This document shows, in pieces, positions 48,110 to 60,482 of a stretch of DNA of 64,000 nt. The translations under genes and the position numbers were made by a program. The notes below the pieces were generated by a model, which was given only the letters and a program-made list of their open reading frames with translations, was not told the DNA's origin and searched no databases. The stretch is from Cryptomeria japonica. Its lineage: Eukaryota; Streptophyta; Pinopsida; Cupressales; Cupressaceae. Where the stretch lies: NCBI RefSeq assembly GCF_030272615.1, contig NC_081414.1, positions 766,056,483 through 766,120,482 of the forward strand, given 5' to 3'. How positions within the stretch are numbered: position 1 is the first letter of the stretch; every line of letters starts with the position of its first letter.

Positions 48110-48451
48110 TTCTACGATCTTAAACACAAACCCTCTATGCTCACATTTCTTACTTAAGGATTCTTAAGACAACTACTTTAGATCTATTTATTATTTTCGT
48201 GTAGTTGAAGACGATTACTGATATAGCGCAACAATAATAGAGTTATGTAAATTTGACACCTTTATAGAATAATTTGAATTATGCAATATTTGATGACTTG
48301 TTGAAGCTACAACTTGTAAAAATAAGTTAAGAGAGTGACATCTCTCGGTATTTTTAAGATTTATTAGTTAGGATTCATTTACACTCTATACCTACCCAAT
48401 CAAATCCATCAACGTATTCTTTAATTTTGCATTGAATTAGCGTTAATTGTA
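48110..48451. promoter_or_regulatory. Upstream region of the ankyrin-PGG paralogue
   Basis: From about 48330 the sequence matches the promoter side of the first copy (GACATCTCTC, GATTCATTTACACT.TATACC, TACCCAATCAAATCCATCAA). It has just one copy of the CCAATCA segment that is doubled upstream of the first gene. Confidence 0.5.
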
Positions 48452-49466
48452 ATGGAAGTGCCTTTAAAATGGAGAAGTGTCAAAGGAAACTCTACCTCTT
48501 GCAGTGACTACGAAACAGCTTTGGGAAGGCTTTTTAACATGGAGAATACAATCCTGGAAGCTTGTGAAAGTGGGGAGGGAGGAACACGTTTACATCTTGC
48601 AGTGCTCGAAGGAAAGCCAAGTGATTCTCTTTTCGCACTGCTTTTTAAATTTTAAAGCTATTATTTACTTGTTTTCCACGCTAAGCTACTTAATTCATCA
48701 AATCTCAACTTTGGTGAAAAAACTATTGCTGCCACAATTCATCAACGAAAGGAACGAGCAATGCGATACTGCTTTGCACTTAGCTGTCAAGAAATATCGT
48801 GTTGATCTGGTGAAAGTGTTGTTAGAGGGTAAGCCATATTTGAGGGTGGAAAATAACAAGGGAGAAACTCCGCTATGCATAGCAGTAAAGTTTGGATTTC
48901 TGGATGTTGTAAAGAAGATGATAGATCATAACCAGTGGCCATGAAAATTTTATGTAAAGATAAAAAGTTCTGCATCTTGCTGTGAAACTGAACCAAGTCA
49001 AAATTGTGGAATTTTTTATTAAAAAAATTGTAGCTGTCAACAGTAGTGGGATTCTCAGAGAGCTTATCAACCAACGTGTTGAAGACTCTGACACAAATCC
49101 ATCTGGTTATGAAGTTGTTGAAGTCTCTCTCACAAACACATCTGATGATGAAGGTAAGCGTGATAAGGAAGCTGTTAACAGCCAACCAGTTGTTGGAGAC
49201 ATGTCTTTACATATTGCAGCCAGGAACAAAAATGAGCCCGTAAGTTTTTCATTTTTGGTTTTAAATTAGAAAGCTGGTATTAACTTGCTTTGTAGAGGTT
49301 GAGGATGAGTCAGTATTGACTGACAAGCAGAATAAGATCTCTTCTATTTTGGAAGTCAACAAAAGTTTTAATTTAGCTTAAGGGGATTTTTTTAAGTTAT
49401 CTAGGAAGTCATTTTTCCAATCTGAATAGAAGATAAAGTGTGTGATTAAATTTTATATGGAATATG

Positions 49467-50259
49467 TGTTAGATTCAATGAGAGTCCCAAAGACACTGAG
49501 AGGGGGGGTGAATCAGTGTGTAACCAGTTAGTGAAATATTTAAACTTGTTTATAACTTTGCAACCCAAATCAATGTACTGGTAAACAAGAAATAGTGCAG
49601 TAAAGAGAAATAATAAAGACTTCATAAATGCACACCATAACATAGAATATTTTAACGAGGAAACCCAGTGTGGGAAAAACCTCGGTGGGATTTGTGACCC
49701 ACAATATTTACTCACTGACCAATATGAATAAATACTACTTACAATAGGGGCCTGCACATGCAAGAAGGCCAACTGCCTGGAGCGCACTGCTCAAAAGAGT
49801 CTCACTGATTACAAAATGGATAATTAAATCCAATACAATGTACTGCTCAAAATAGCATCTCTAATGCCTAGTTCAGTACCGGTTCAAGCTCAGTTAGATA
49901 CCTTAACCAAAACCTTTCTTTGTCTTTACATAAATCACCTATCCATTACATTCAACCATAATACAAAATGAGCTATGAGATCACATACCAATATGAGTCT
50001 ATTTACAATACACCAAGTTGGCTTACAAATAATTAATTATATTTACAATACAATTCGTATAAGCAAAACTTTATCCCATGTCGGCCTGAGTGTTGGTATA
50101 CTTCATTTCCGGTGTAATCTGGATGTCGGTGCCGGTGCCTGCCGGTGTATGATATCTGTGATGCTAGTGTATGTGTAGAAACCTGTTGCCGGCTGGTTTC
50201 TTGTTGGTTTCCATCAATGACAACATCAACTATTCTCATTAGAGTGTACAATGTCAACA
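49467..50259 (-). repeat. 3' LTR of the intronic LTR element
   Basis: TG...CA ends; matches 55323-56133 throughout with scattered differences. Minus-strand start TGTTGACATTGTACACTC follows the purine tract. Confidence 0.93.
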
Positions 50260-50274
50260 ATCTCCCCCTTTGAC
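50260..50274 (-). other. Polypurine tract of the intronic LTR element
   Basis: Minus strand reads CAAAGGGGGAGAT directly before the 3' LTR start TGTTGA. Confidence 0.85.
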
Positions 50275-50578
50275 ATTGATGGCAACACTCATGAGAAAAA
50301 TCCAAAACTGCTATCAAAAATGAAATCCAAAAAGAAGTGTGCTCCCCATGAGCAAGTGATCTCCTCTGTGCATTTATATTCTTCATACTACTCCCTATTT
50401 TTCTCCATACTACTCCCCCTTTGACATCAATGACAAAGGGTGTCAAAAAGAATCAAAGAATACAAAAATGCTATTTCATCGCATGTCACCGATTGGTTAC
50501 AATCTGAAAAACTTCCACCAAAATTAGATTTAGGATCTGCATGATTTTGTTGTTGTCGGAGAGAATGGTCTCAGTCTA

Positions 50579-53500
50579 CTAGATCATGGTGGTTCGATAG
50601 TGCATTTGTTTCTCCGGTGACTGTTCTCCTTGAACTGTTGCCTTAGATAGCTCAACCCTCTGAGTAATGAGACTGTCCAATTTTGGACCAAGTTTACTTT
50701 TGAGTTCCCAGGCTTTTAACCTTATCCTTGCTTTCTCTTTCTCAAGTTTCTCTAACTTCTCCTCAAAAACTGTCATTTCCTGCTCAAAAAATGAGATAAG
50801 TCCCAAGGACTCTATCATATTATCCTCAATGTCATCAATCTCTTTTTGTGTCCTTTTAATCTCCTCATCAATGTCCTCTGTCAAACAATGAGGTTTACAT
50901 GCTTCTCTATACAACTCCTTATACTCCAAAATTGTTAGGTTGAGTACCGTTAATAATGAATCCATATGCTCATTATAGTTTTTGATGCTTTTCTCAAAGA
51001 ATTCTCCTTTCTCTTTATCTACTCTTTCCTTTATAGTATCCTCATTCACCTTATCTATAATTATGACATTTTCAAAAATGAATTTGGACAATGTGTCCAA
51101 TTTACCTATAGAATCATTAATGTGATCTATCTTAAAGGTAGTTGCAATCATCTTCAAGATAGGTAATGTGTTATCAATAGCCTTAAATGCTAAGGCATTG
51201 CTATCTGTTATCCTCTTGATAGAATCCAATAGAACATCAATTATGTTAGTGGGTCTGAATTCTCCTGTTGATGTGCTTGGTTTTGCTATGGATTTCCTCT
51301 CAACAGATGCTTGCCCAATTACCTTCACTATTTCCTTCTTATTTCCATCAATTGCTTCCTCTTTACTTACATTTTCTTTTGGTTTCTCTTTCTGTGTTTG
51401 TACCTCTACTTTTGATGGTTTCTCAATCTGTACAAGTACCTCTTCAACTGTCAGTTTCTCTGATTTCGATTGCTCTGTGTTAGTTACCTTATCCTCTGTT
51501 GGCTTCTCAATCTTCGGTTTCTCAGCTTGTGTTGGTATCTCAGTCTTCTGAGAGTCAACAATGTGTGCCGATATCTTAGAGATCTTACTGTCCTTAACAT
51601 CATCTGCCTTAACCTCTACAGTCTCTTTATCTACAATAATGTTAATATCCTATGTATCCACATTCATGGTGAAAAGTATTTCAGACTCCAAGTTAGTATT
51701 GTCATGAGTTACTTCATTAGTTGCCTTATTCGGTTGATTTTATGTATGTACCGGTGATGCTGAAGTTAATGGAGGGGTGTCGTGAGCCAGTGGAGGGATG
51801 TTATTTGTTACCTTTATAGCAGGTACACCACCAATCTTGCTTTTCCCTTTGTCCTTTTGGTACACCTTAGCAAAAGATTTATCTATTTTCTGTCTTTCCT
51901 TTTCCTCTTTCTTTCCCTTTTCAACAAAAAAGATATCCCATTTTTCTGCAATCTCATCGGCAATCTCCTTAACTCTACTAGGCATTAGGCTAACCTATCG
52001 GTGTCCACTGACAAAAACTAATCAGTTTGTCTCAGCAATTAGTTCATCAATTTTCTCTCTAGAGTTTACAGGGTGCACTGCCAATAATGCTTCAACTTTT
52101 AGCTTTTTATCTAGTTCCATCACTAACATTCTTTTAGCTTCTAACCTTAAATATAAGTCATTCGGCAGATCATCTACAACTTCAATAAAAACTTTCTTGT
52201 AGATGTCTAAATGCAAAATTATACTAGCCTCTATTGTGTCCTTGTTTGAATCTTTGTAAGTGATAGTATTTATTCACATTGCAAAGATTTCCATTCTGTG
52301 TTATCTCATTTACCTATTCCTCCGATGTCAAGGTATCCAGTGTCTTAGTTTGTTTCTTCTTTGGTGTAAGCTTCTTTTTAGGTTCCCTAACTGCTTGTTG
52401 CTTCTTCCTCAAAGATCTAGTACTTTTGAGAGAAGGAGAGGGTACCGGTGAGAGTTTCCTCTTCTTTCTTTCAACTCTTTTGAACTTTGTTGCTTTCCCA
52501 CTTTCTGTATCCAAAGAAGTAACAACCAGTGAAACATGAGCTTCCAGTTTCAATCCTTCTAGTTCACTGGCAGATATACCACTTATGTTCATTACATTTT
52601 CTTTGACCTCCTTGGCCATCTTGGATGCATCTCTGATAAACTTTTCTCTCCTTTTTCTCTTCTTCTGCATCGAAACAGCAATCTCAATGGTTTCAGCATT
52701 TCCAAAAGTTTCTTCAGATGGTTCTCTAGGTGCCTCAAATAGTGTTTTAGCATATGTTTCAAGAATGGGTAAATCAACTTCATAAACCATTTCAGTAACC
52801 CAAATAGTTTTAGGGCTAACTGCTTCCATCCATGTCTCATCACGTTTGATTACAAAGCAGATTTGCTTGTCATACCTGTCTACTATGCTCTAAGGTAACC
52901 TTTCTCTAGCTCTCATCTTAGTCTGAAAGTTTTTGAAGTAATTTGTTATAATGTTTTCACTATTAGAGTCCATACCAGTGACAGATTCCTTGATTTGTTT
53001 GCCTACTAGGATGTCATATCCAAATTCCTTATGACCAATGTTGGGTATATATTTGGTGAAGTAAAGCATTAGACACACAAGAAGGTTGCCAAAACTATAT
53101 GTCCCTTTCTTGTCACCCTTAATCTTTTTCAGGTTGTCTATTAATTCATCTTTAAGCCATTCACAAACATCAATTTTAGAATTGTTCTTTACCATCCCAT
53201 ATGCATTATGAATACAAAGGCTAGAAATTGAATTCAATCTATTTGCATGAGTTACTTTGTATCTAAGTACCATACTCACATATATCACATTAGCATCAGT
53301 AATGTCATTAACCCTAAGAGATCTATTGTCAGATGTAGCTCCGGTTAAATCCATAACTCCCTTGTTAGGTATCTTCTTAGTTTTGTCGGGCCTACTGCCA
53401 ATTGAGGGTAAACCAGTAACTACCTTAATTACTTCCTTAGAGATTTTAAAAATAAAGTCAAGCCACATGAACTCTCCATGAACTCTACTCATAACTAGAC

Positions 53501-53790
53501 AGACTAGCTCCTTAGGAAATTCAAGTATGTTTAGTATCTCAATGAATCCTAAGTCTTCAACTATCTTATGCTCTGGTTTAACCTTGTTCATCAGTAATGA
53601 CACCACTGTACATGTTCTCCAAATCATCAGTTCCTAGATTTTCTATGTTGCGATGAATGTACATTCTAGGGTCTTCGGCAAAATCGACTCCCTTCGGAAT
53701 TTTCAAAAAAGCTCTAATAGAATCATCTTGCTTGGCAATTTCAGGGATGATTTTAAACATGGACCTAGGGCGCTTAACATTCTCTACTAC
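50579..53790 (-). pseudogene. Unknown ORF of the intronic LTR element, broken
   Basis: Family not recognised. Reading pieces in order: FKIIPEIAKQDDSIRAFLKI (53760), then IVEDLGFIEILNILEFPKEL through VTGLPSIGSRPDK and TYSFGNLLVCLMLYFTKYIP (53627-52890). Next come a Lys/Arg-rich segment (KRVERKKRKLSPVPSPSLKS and KKKLTPKKKQTK, 52829-52314) and VDDLPNDLYLRLEAKRMLVM (52216-52022). After another Lys-rich part comes a long Glu/Lys coiled coil (KEIDDIEDNMIESLGLISFF, EEKLEKLEKEKARIRLKAWE) ending at 50579. Frames change near 53600 and between 52310 and 52220, and stops occur. The original was about 1,050 codons. Basic patches suggest a nuclear or nucleic-acid-binding protein; this is inference. Confidence 0.6.
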
Positions 53791-54282
53791 AATAGGGTTT
53801 GCAATAAACTCAGGTGCAGAAGATAAAGATACTATTTTGAGAGATAAATACCTCTTAGCTTGAAATCCTTGAATGCCTGAAAATCACTTCGCTGCTTTAG
53901 ATTGCCCTTGCTCAATTTTGCGCTCTCTAAATGCTTGAATGCTTGGTGAGTCAAAATAAGGTTTTTCCGGTGTTATATAACAAAAAAAAGTTCTTAAAAA
54001 AACCGCACTAAATGCTTGTCGGTTAAGTGAAAACTTAACATATATGTCAGTAAAAAAGAAATGTGTCTTCTTACCATCAACCGAGGGTAGAATTGCATGA
54101 TTTTCAATTTGCTGCAATACCCCCTAAGGATTATTCCAAGTAGTTAGATGAATAATCTCCTACCGGTGGAGGTTTACTCTATTCAACCGGTGCAGAGACA
54201 GATTCATCAACTTTCTGATCTCCCTTCTTAATCCATTGTTTTGAAAATTCTTGCTTTATTACATTTACCTTTTCTTTTCCCT

Positions 54283-55260
54283 TCACACTAGATCCTTTAT
54301 TTTTGTCGGTATAGTCTTGCTTCTACAAAATTTTGCAATATGGTCAATCTTGTCACATGCATAACAAGTTATATTATTCCTCTGAATAGTTTTTCCATAT
54401 CCTTGACCGGTTTGTGTTCTACATTGATTACATAAATGCCCAAATCTACCACAAACATAGCATTTCACATTCATTTTGCAATTTTTTGAATTATGACCAA
54501 CTTTGTTGCATTTGGAACATTGACCGGTGGGTAAGTTTGTATTCTAATTACATCTAAATCTGCACTAATTTTCTCTATGACCAAACTTGTTGCAATTAAA
54601 ACATTTCCCATTAAATTTATAAGCATTAGGTTGTCTTACCAATTTACTGTGATCTTGATTGTTTGCAGTCCCGGAACTTTCTCCATGTTCAAATCCAAGT
54701 CCAATTGTATCTCCATCAGGTTTTTGTCTTTTCAGCATGTCATCAAGTCTTTCTGAACTTTTCTTGATTTTGTCTTTGTGTTCATTTGCAGTGATCAACT
54801 CATTTTCAAGAATTCAAACTTGTCTCACAAGCTCTTCTTTATCATGTTGCATGTGAATCAGATTTATCTTTAGCATATCAATTTCATGACAAAGTCTCAG
54901 ATTTTCATTAGCTCCATCATTAAGTCTTATAGTTAGATCTTCTTCATTCTTCTTTCTGTCTTCAATATCCTTACATAGCCTCATGGTTAAGTCTTGCATT
55001 TCATTCCTCATGTTAGTGTTCTCTTGCCTCAACTTGTCTGCAATATTACTAAGAGATTCATTTTCATCATCATGTTTCTGCATTTGTTCATGAAGTTATT
55101 TTCTCTTATTTTGTGCTATAACCAGGTTCTCCTGAAGTCCTTTAATGAATTCCTTAGCAATCCTTAGATCATCTTCAAGTTTGATATTCTTCAATTTTTC
55201 AGCATTAAAATCTTCAAGAGCTCCTTCCAACTATTTTCTCAAATTCTCCATTTGTACCAG
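54283..55260 (-). pseudogene. Gag-like coiled-coil and zinc-knuckle protein of the intronic LTR element
   Basis: Shortly after the primer site the minus strand reads a long heptad-rich coiled coil (ADKLRQENTNMRNEMQDLTM, DRKKNEEDLTIRLNDGANEN), a linker (GLGFEHGESSGTANNQDHSK), and then several CCHC-type knuckles. These are CFNCNKFGHREN (its last Cys now follows a stop), CSKCNKVGHNSKNC, CYVCGRFGHLCNQC and CYACDKIDHIAKFC. Multiple knuckles point to an RNA-binding nucleocapsid. The usual capsid fold upstream was not seen. Interrupted by stops near 55232, 55097, 54816, 54565 and 54545. Confidence 0.72.
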
Positions 55261-55303
55261 TTTCAGAATCTTCCTCAAGCTGTTAGGCTTTTGAAAATAG
55301 AGG

Positions 55304-55322
55304 ACCAAGCTCTGATACCGAT
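55304..55322 (-). other. Primer-binding site of the intronic LTR element
   Basis: Minus strand reads AA then TCGGTATCAGAGCTTGG after the LTR end CTAACA. GGTATCAGAGC is a perfect match to the initiator-Met tRNA complement. Confidence 0.9.
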
Positions 55323-56133
55323 TGTTAGATTCAATGATAGTCCCAAAGACACTAAGAGGAGGGGGGTGAATCAGTGTCTAACTGGTTAGTGGAATATTTA
55401 AAATTATTTATAACTTTGCAACCCAAATCAATGTACCGGTAAACAAGAAATAGTGTAGTAAAGAGAAATAATAGAGATAGCATAAATGCACACTATAACA
55501 TAGAATATTTTAACGAGGAAACCTGATGTGGAAAAAACCTCAGTGGGATTTGTGACACACAATATTTACTCACTAGCCAAGATGAATAAATACTACTTAC
55601 AATAGGGGCCTGCACATGCAGGAAGGCCAACTACCTGGAGCGCACTACTCAAAAGAGTCTCACTAACTACAAAATGGATAATCAAATCCAATACAATGTA
55701 CTGCTCAAAATAGCATCTCTAATGCCTGTTTCAGTGTTCATTTAAGCTCAGTCAGATACCTTAACCAAAACCTTTCTTTGTCTTTACATAAATCACCTAT
55801 CCATTACATTCAACCATAATACAAAATGACCTATGAGATCTCATACATATATGAGTCTATGTACAATACACCAAGTCGGCTTAAAAATAATTAATTATAT
55901 TTGCAATACAATTCATATAAGCAAAATTTTATCCCATCTCGGCCTAAGTGTCGGTATACTTCATTTCGGGTGTAATCTGGATGCCAGTGAAAGTGTCTGT
56001 CAGTGCCAGTGCCTGCCAGTGTATGATACCTATGATGTCGGTGTTTGTGTAGAAAGTTGTTGCCGGTTGGTTGCTTGTTGGTTGCCATCAATGACAACAT
56101 CAATTATTCTCATTAGAGTGTAGAATGCCAACA
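55323..56133 (-). repeat. 5' LTR of the intronic LTR element
   Basis: 811 bp, TG...CA ends, with an 18-bp insertion relative to the other LTR around 55985-56010 (GTGAAAGTGTCTGTCAGT). Confidence 0.93.
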
Positions 56134-56261
56134 ATCTATTGGTTTTCTCTAACTTGTCTCATTCCCTCCTATTTCTCCCTGTCTTTGCTTGTAGTATGTT
56201 TCCTCTTTCTTTTCTTGTTTTGAATGAATCACGCCTAAATCATAAATGAACCAATCATTAA

Positions 56262-56345
56262 ATGGGATGGTAACTTTGTGATAGAGTACCTTTGTAACAA
56301 ATAGACAGTCTCAAGTTCAAATCCTATTTTGTTCTTAATAGTTTA
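56262..56345 (+). repeat. tRNA-like SINE remnant in the paralogue intron
   Basis: GGTAACTTTGTGATAGAGTA resembles a tRNA A box, and CAAGTTCAAATCC 38 bases later a B box. A shorter homologue (TAGTCTCAAGTTCC) is in the first gene's intron at about 29598, so it predates the gene duplication. Confidence 0.4.
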
Positions 56346-57714
56346 AGAATTCTCATTATAATATTTTGTCTTTAAATTAAGAGTTTATTATATTTTTTAT
56401 CTTCATCCTTACAGTAAATCAAATAATAGACTATTTTTAATAAACTTGCTCCAATATTAATAAACTTAGAAACATTTTTTTATAATCTCCTCTTTATTCT
56501 AATGAGAACAATCTTTGAAGGCCGGCTCCTGATCTTCCTGCATTTTATTTCCCAAACTTGACATTCCTGCGCTCAAATATTCTACTCCAATGTCCATATA
56601 GATCTAACAAACACCACAATAGAAGCAATATTAGCACAACCCAAGGGAATAAAGATCTCATTACAATTGCAAACAGGAAACTCCCACGAATAGAAAAAAT
56701 ACTATATAATCATATAAAGAGAAGGAAGTAGAAATGAGATAATGTCTGAATTTATGTTACATGAATTTCAGATACCAAGTAAGCCAGTAAACTATTTTTT
56801 ATTATCATCAAAACATAAGTAAGCGTGGTTATCCCTTAGAAATAATTTCTTTTGGTTTTTGTTGTTGCTGGGCGTAGATTGTGGATATGTTGCGGAAGGT
56901 ACCCGGGGTGAAGAAGCATGTCCTAAATAGTGAGGGCAAAACACCGCTGGATGTTGCAAGAGAAGTAACGGAGTACCTCGAATCTTTCAGGATTATAAGA
57001 AAGCCCGCAGATTATCCACGCAATTCCAAACCATTCATGTAACAAATCCTTCTATGAGAGACACAATGCAGAACTCGTTGCGGCAACATTGGTGGCCACC
57101 ATGACATTTACAGCTGTGTTCACGGTTCTAGGTGGTTCGTACCAGGATTCTGACGATCCGAAACGAGAGACCCCTATTCTTATGGGTTCCATTACGTTTA
57201 AGCTCTTTATTGTTTTCGACTGTATAGCCTTCTTTCTATCTCTATTCGTCTGTATCATGTGGCAGATGGCTTCAGAGCTTACTACAGAGGACAAGATGTT
57301 GTTCATAACCGTCAGTGGTTTGTTGAGCTGTCTCAGCTTTGGATTCAAGTCTTACAATTTTATAGCTGCAGTGTACTCGATATTGGAACGTAAAGACTCG
57401 ACCCTGGCTTGGGTGATTTCGGGAATTCTGTTATTCATTGCTTTGTGTGGCACTATGGCATTTGTCCATCACTTGGTAATGTTTGCAGTGGGGCAAGCTA
57501 GGTTACACCTCTTGTGCGGTGTACCTCGTCGACTCGATGATATTGTTGAAGCCGTAAAGTTGATGAAAGTTACCATGATGCGATTGAAGGGGATGATGAT
57601 GAAGCTTCCAAGAAAGAAGGCGAAGAGGAACATGAACATGAACATGGCTATGGCTACCACTGGTCCTCCTCTTCATCCCCCTACCTCAGCAATATTATTC
57701 TCGAATCTGTTTAG

Positions 57715-58900
57715 CTCAAACTCTACAACCTTAATAACATGCAGGTGTAGATTTGTATTATACTAGCATATTATTTTACAGATCTATATAGCTTTGCTTA
57801 AATATTCATGGTACGTCTTTAGAGTATTGTAGGTCTTATGATTCTACTATATTTTCATGGTATTAGGTATAACTTCATGGTGTGTCTGACATACCTAGTA
57901 TTGTAGATCTTATGACATTAGGATATTTCCACATTGTACAATTTTATGGTTATATAGAAATGAATATATATAAATGTTTTGTATGTATTTACAATTTAAA
58001 TGGGTTTAAATAAATTTAATGGTTTGAATTATAAGATTTAATGTTTTTCGTTGTTGAAAGTGAATATCAAATATATTAAATATATTTAATACATATTTTA
58101 AATTTAAGATTATTTTCATTGTTGACAGTGATCAAAATATAATTGGCTATTATTTATACATTTAAAGTTTCTCTTTAGTATAAGGTAAAAATACAAAATA
58201 TTACTAGTATTTGTATATTTTATGTCTTTTCTACATATCTAAATTAAGGTAACAAACATTTTCATATCGTGTCACTTGTTAATTTTACCAAATTTATTAT
58301 TTCCCTATATTTTGAAGTAGTGTCACCCTAAAGTCATGATTTCATTACCTCTAATCCAATTAATTTTTTCGTAATCATATTTTCAAACTAGAGCCTAAGG
58401 GGAAAGGAAGTAGCTAAAAATTAAAAACTTCTCTTTGTCAAGAATGAATTTATTTTTTGTGCTATTATTAGGATTTTTTACCATATCATTTACACTATCA
58501 CTATTAGAATCCAAATAACTAGAAGCATTGTCCTCTTTAGAATACTTATTTCCTACAATGAAGGACAAGTGCAAACTATAGAAGACTATGTTTTCTATTC
58601 AATTTTGATACTATACAGTCTCTAAAACTATTAAGTGCTTCCTATTGTCATCCATTGAGATTTAAACTCACCACAAAATATGTGTTTTGACGTGCAAATT
58701 GTAAGATAGCACTCTTGCAGCCATAAAACTATTTTTTTTTTGTCAATTTGCATTTACTTCCACTATGAGAATATCATCAAGAGTTGGGGTTACCAAGAGA
58801 GGCTTTTGTAGGTGTACTCAATGGTCTATGCTAAGATTAGAGGATCATTTATATGTACCACAAATTGTAAAATAATTTTCATCAAAGTTTGTTTATTATT
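57715..58900. other. 3' flank of the paralogue and AT-rich intergenic DNA
   Basis: The first ~250 bases match the 3' flank of the first ankyrin-PGG gene. Beyond that, AT-rich DNA without an identified gene. Confidence 0.5.
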
Positions 58901-58904
58901 TACT

Positions 58905-59720
58905 ATTTGTTATCTGAAGAGACATCATTGAACTAATATAGCCTATGAGGATCAAATTGCACAGGCAAATAAATAATGGAATTAGTAGATTCTACTAGCC
59001 TACCTAAACATGTTTGTTATATAAGGTTTTGATTATAAGATAACAGTATCGACAACATAATACTAAATCAAATTAACACCTTTTATAACATTGTGTTTGC
59101 TACCACTATAGAAAAATATTAGACATTGGAGTAATTTCAAAGAGACTACCCAACACCTAGCTTTAGATTTAGATAGAACATGTATACATGCCAAAAATTG
59201 TAAGAACATTCCTATCAAAGGTTTATATTTTTTTCTATTAAAGTTATTAAGATATGTCACTAAATTGATGTAATTAGAAGGATTGGGATGGCTTCAATAA
59301 TTAGGTAATGAAATGATGTCTTCAATAATATTCACCAACTAAATTAGACATGTTGGCACTATCATCTTATTGCATGTGTGGATTGCCATATAACATTGTC
59401 AAGGCCCTAAAACTTAAGTAATATAAAATATTAAAAATTAGGATAAATAAAGTGCAATTTTTTAAATTGACCCAATTCTTAGTTGTAGGTTTAAATGAAA
59501 CATTCATAGGTACCATGATTTGAGAGAATGGTAACATCAAAATTTAACACCTTTTCAATCCTAGGGCTCTTAAGAGTCTTTGCTAAACTAATGTAGCCTA
59601 GAAGGATTTAGATGGGTAGTAAAATGATATGACTACTAGAATAATTAAATAGCCCACTTGGATGTATTGGTAGTTGATGATTTCCTTATAGTGTGTTTTC
59701 AATTTTTTGCCTAAGTTGGA
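58905..59720. repeat. Three diverged ~330-bp direct repeats
   Basis: Related blocks begin near 58920 (CATTGAACTAATATAGCCTA), 59253 (CACTAAATTGATGTAATTAG) and 59583 (CTAAACTAATGTAGCCTAGA). Each is followed by AAGGATT/GAGGATCAA, an AATAATGGAAT/AATGATAT.. stretch and CATGTT(T/G)G or GATGTATTGG. An ATGTA(C/T)C(A/C)..AATTG(T)AA-like block precedes each. Strong divergence indicates an old array. Confidence 0.6.
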
Positions 59721-60480
59721 CATTAAAATCAATACTTAAAACCAAATTTTCATTATCTATCACTATATTTAGAATTTGAAGATGATGTAAAATAGTGAAT
59801 TTTTAGATTTTGTGTATAATTATAAATATATATTTTTAAAATTTCAAAATAATTTGTGTGATTCGTTAAGTTTTATTTAGTAGTTTATTTTCATATTTTA
59901 AAGTTTATTTTTGAGTGACATGTATTCCATTGCATATAAAATTATGATAAATAAGATTAAAATATATTTTCTTAAATATAAATTACTAATATTGGTAGCC
60001 TAATGAATGTATATTTATGTATCATCATAAATTGCACCATGTGCAATTCTACATCACATAGTTCTTTCACTTTAAGCTAAATCTGTCCACTTAATTAAAT
60101 GAATATTTAGTATTTATTTGATTATTTAACCATCAATCAATAATTAATTAAATTAATATTTAATTAATTCATCTTAACCCTCTTCCCCTATTAATTACAT
60201 AAATTATTCAATTTATTTGATTTAATTCACCTAACCAAATTCAGACCATTAATTAAATAAATAAATCATATTTGTTTAATTAAATCTTCTCTCACATTTA
60301 AATAAATTAATATTTATATTTATTTAACTCCCCCAAAATCCCATCTCTCACATTTAAATAAATTAACATTTATTTAAATCACCTTTATCCTCCACCCACT
60401 TGTATTTTCCTACAAATGCAAGTTTCACAACTATTTTAAATAAATAAATAAATTATTTAAAATGCTATTTATCCTCACCC
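59721..60480. other. AT-rich region with ATTTAATTAAT motifs
   Basis: Dense TTAATTAAATTAATATTTAA-type sequence between 60090 and 60460. It may be the 5' part of an LTR whose TATA box is at 61481. No gene. Confidence 0.4.
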
Positions 60481-60482
60481 AC

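Larger units (their letters stand above)
49467..56133 (-). mobile_element. LTR element with gag-like coiled coil and unknown ORF, in an intron
   Basis: LTRs at 49467-50259 (793 bp) and 55323-56133 (811 bp). Minus strand: primer site TCGGTATCAGAGCTTGG (55320-55304) next to the right LTR and purine tract CAAAGGGGGAGAT next to the left LTR. The interior (5.06 kb) encodes a coiled-coil plus zinc-knuckle protein and then a long ORF of unknown family. No protease, integrase, RT or RNase H is seen. It sits in intron 2 of the ankyrin-PGG paralogue, antisense to it. The flanking 5-mers (ATATG left, ATCTA right) do not match, so the target duplication is lost or the ends are a little off. Confidence 0.85.
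48452..57714 (+). pseudogene. Broken paralogue of the ankyrin-PGG gene
   Basis: The same three exons as the gene at 28271-32274: about 48452-48612, about 48709-49239 and 56879-57714. Lesions seen: the exon 1 donor is lost (AAAGCC where the first copy has AAAGGT) and the exon 2 acceptor is lost (CTCAAC in place of TGCAG). There is a frameshift after KKMIDHNQWP near 48940 and a deletion of about 54 bp after PFM (57039) that gives an immediate TAA. The PGG motif has become L-G-G, and a frameshift near 57553 corrupts the tail, whose HEHEHGYGY sequence is still readable in another frame. ANK blocks (DTALHLAVKKYRVDLVKVLL, KGETPLCIAVKFGFLDVVKK) and the membrane region (CIAFFLSLFVCIMWQMASEL) remain. 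It cannot give a normal protein. Confidence 0.9.

Noticed and set aside
51168-52539. Plus-strand hydrophobic ORFs opposite the intronic LTR element's protein
   Set aside because: Complement of Lys/Glu-rich coding sequence gives Phe/Leu/Ser-rich shadows. The minus strand has the primer site, purine tract and knuckles.
49462-56138. Target duplication of the intronic LTR element
   Set aside because: ATATG and ATCTA differ at two of five bases, so it is not claimed.
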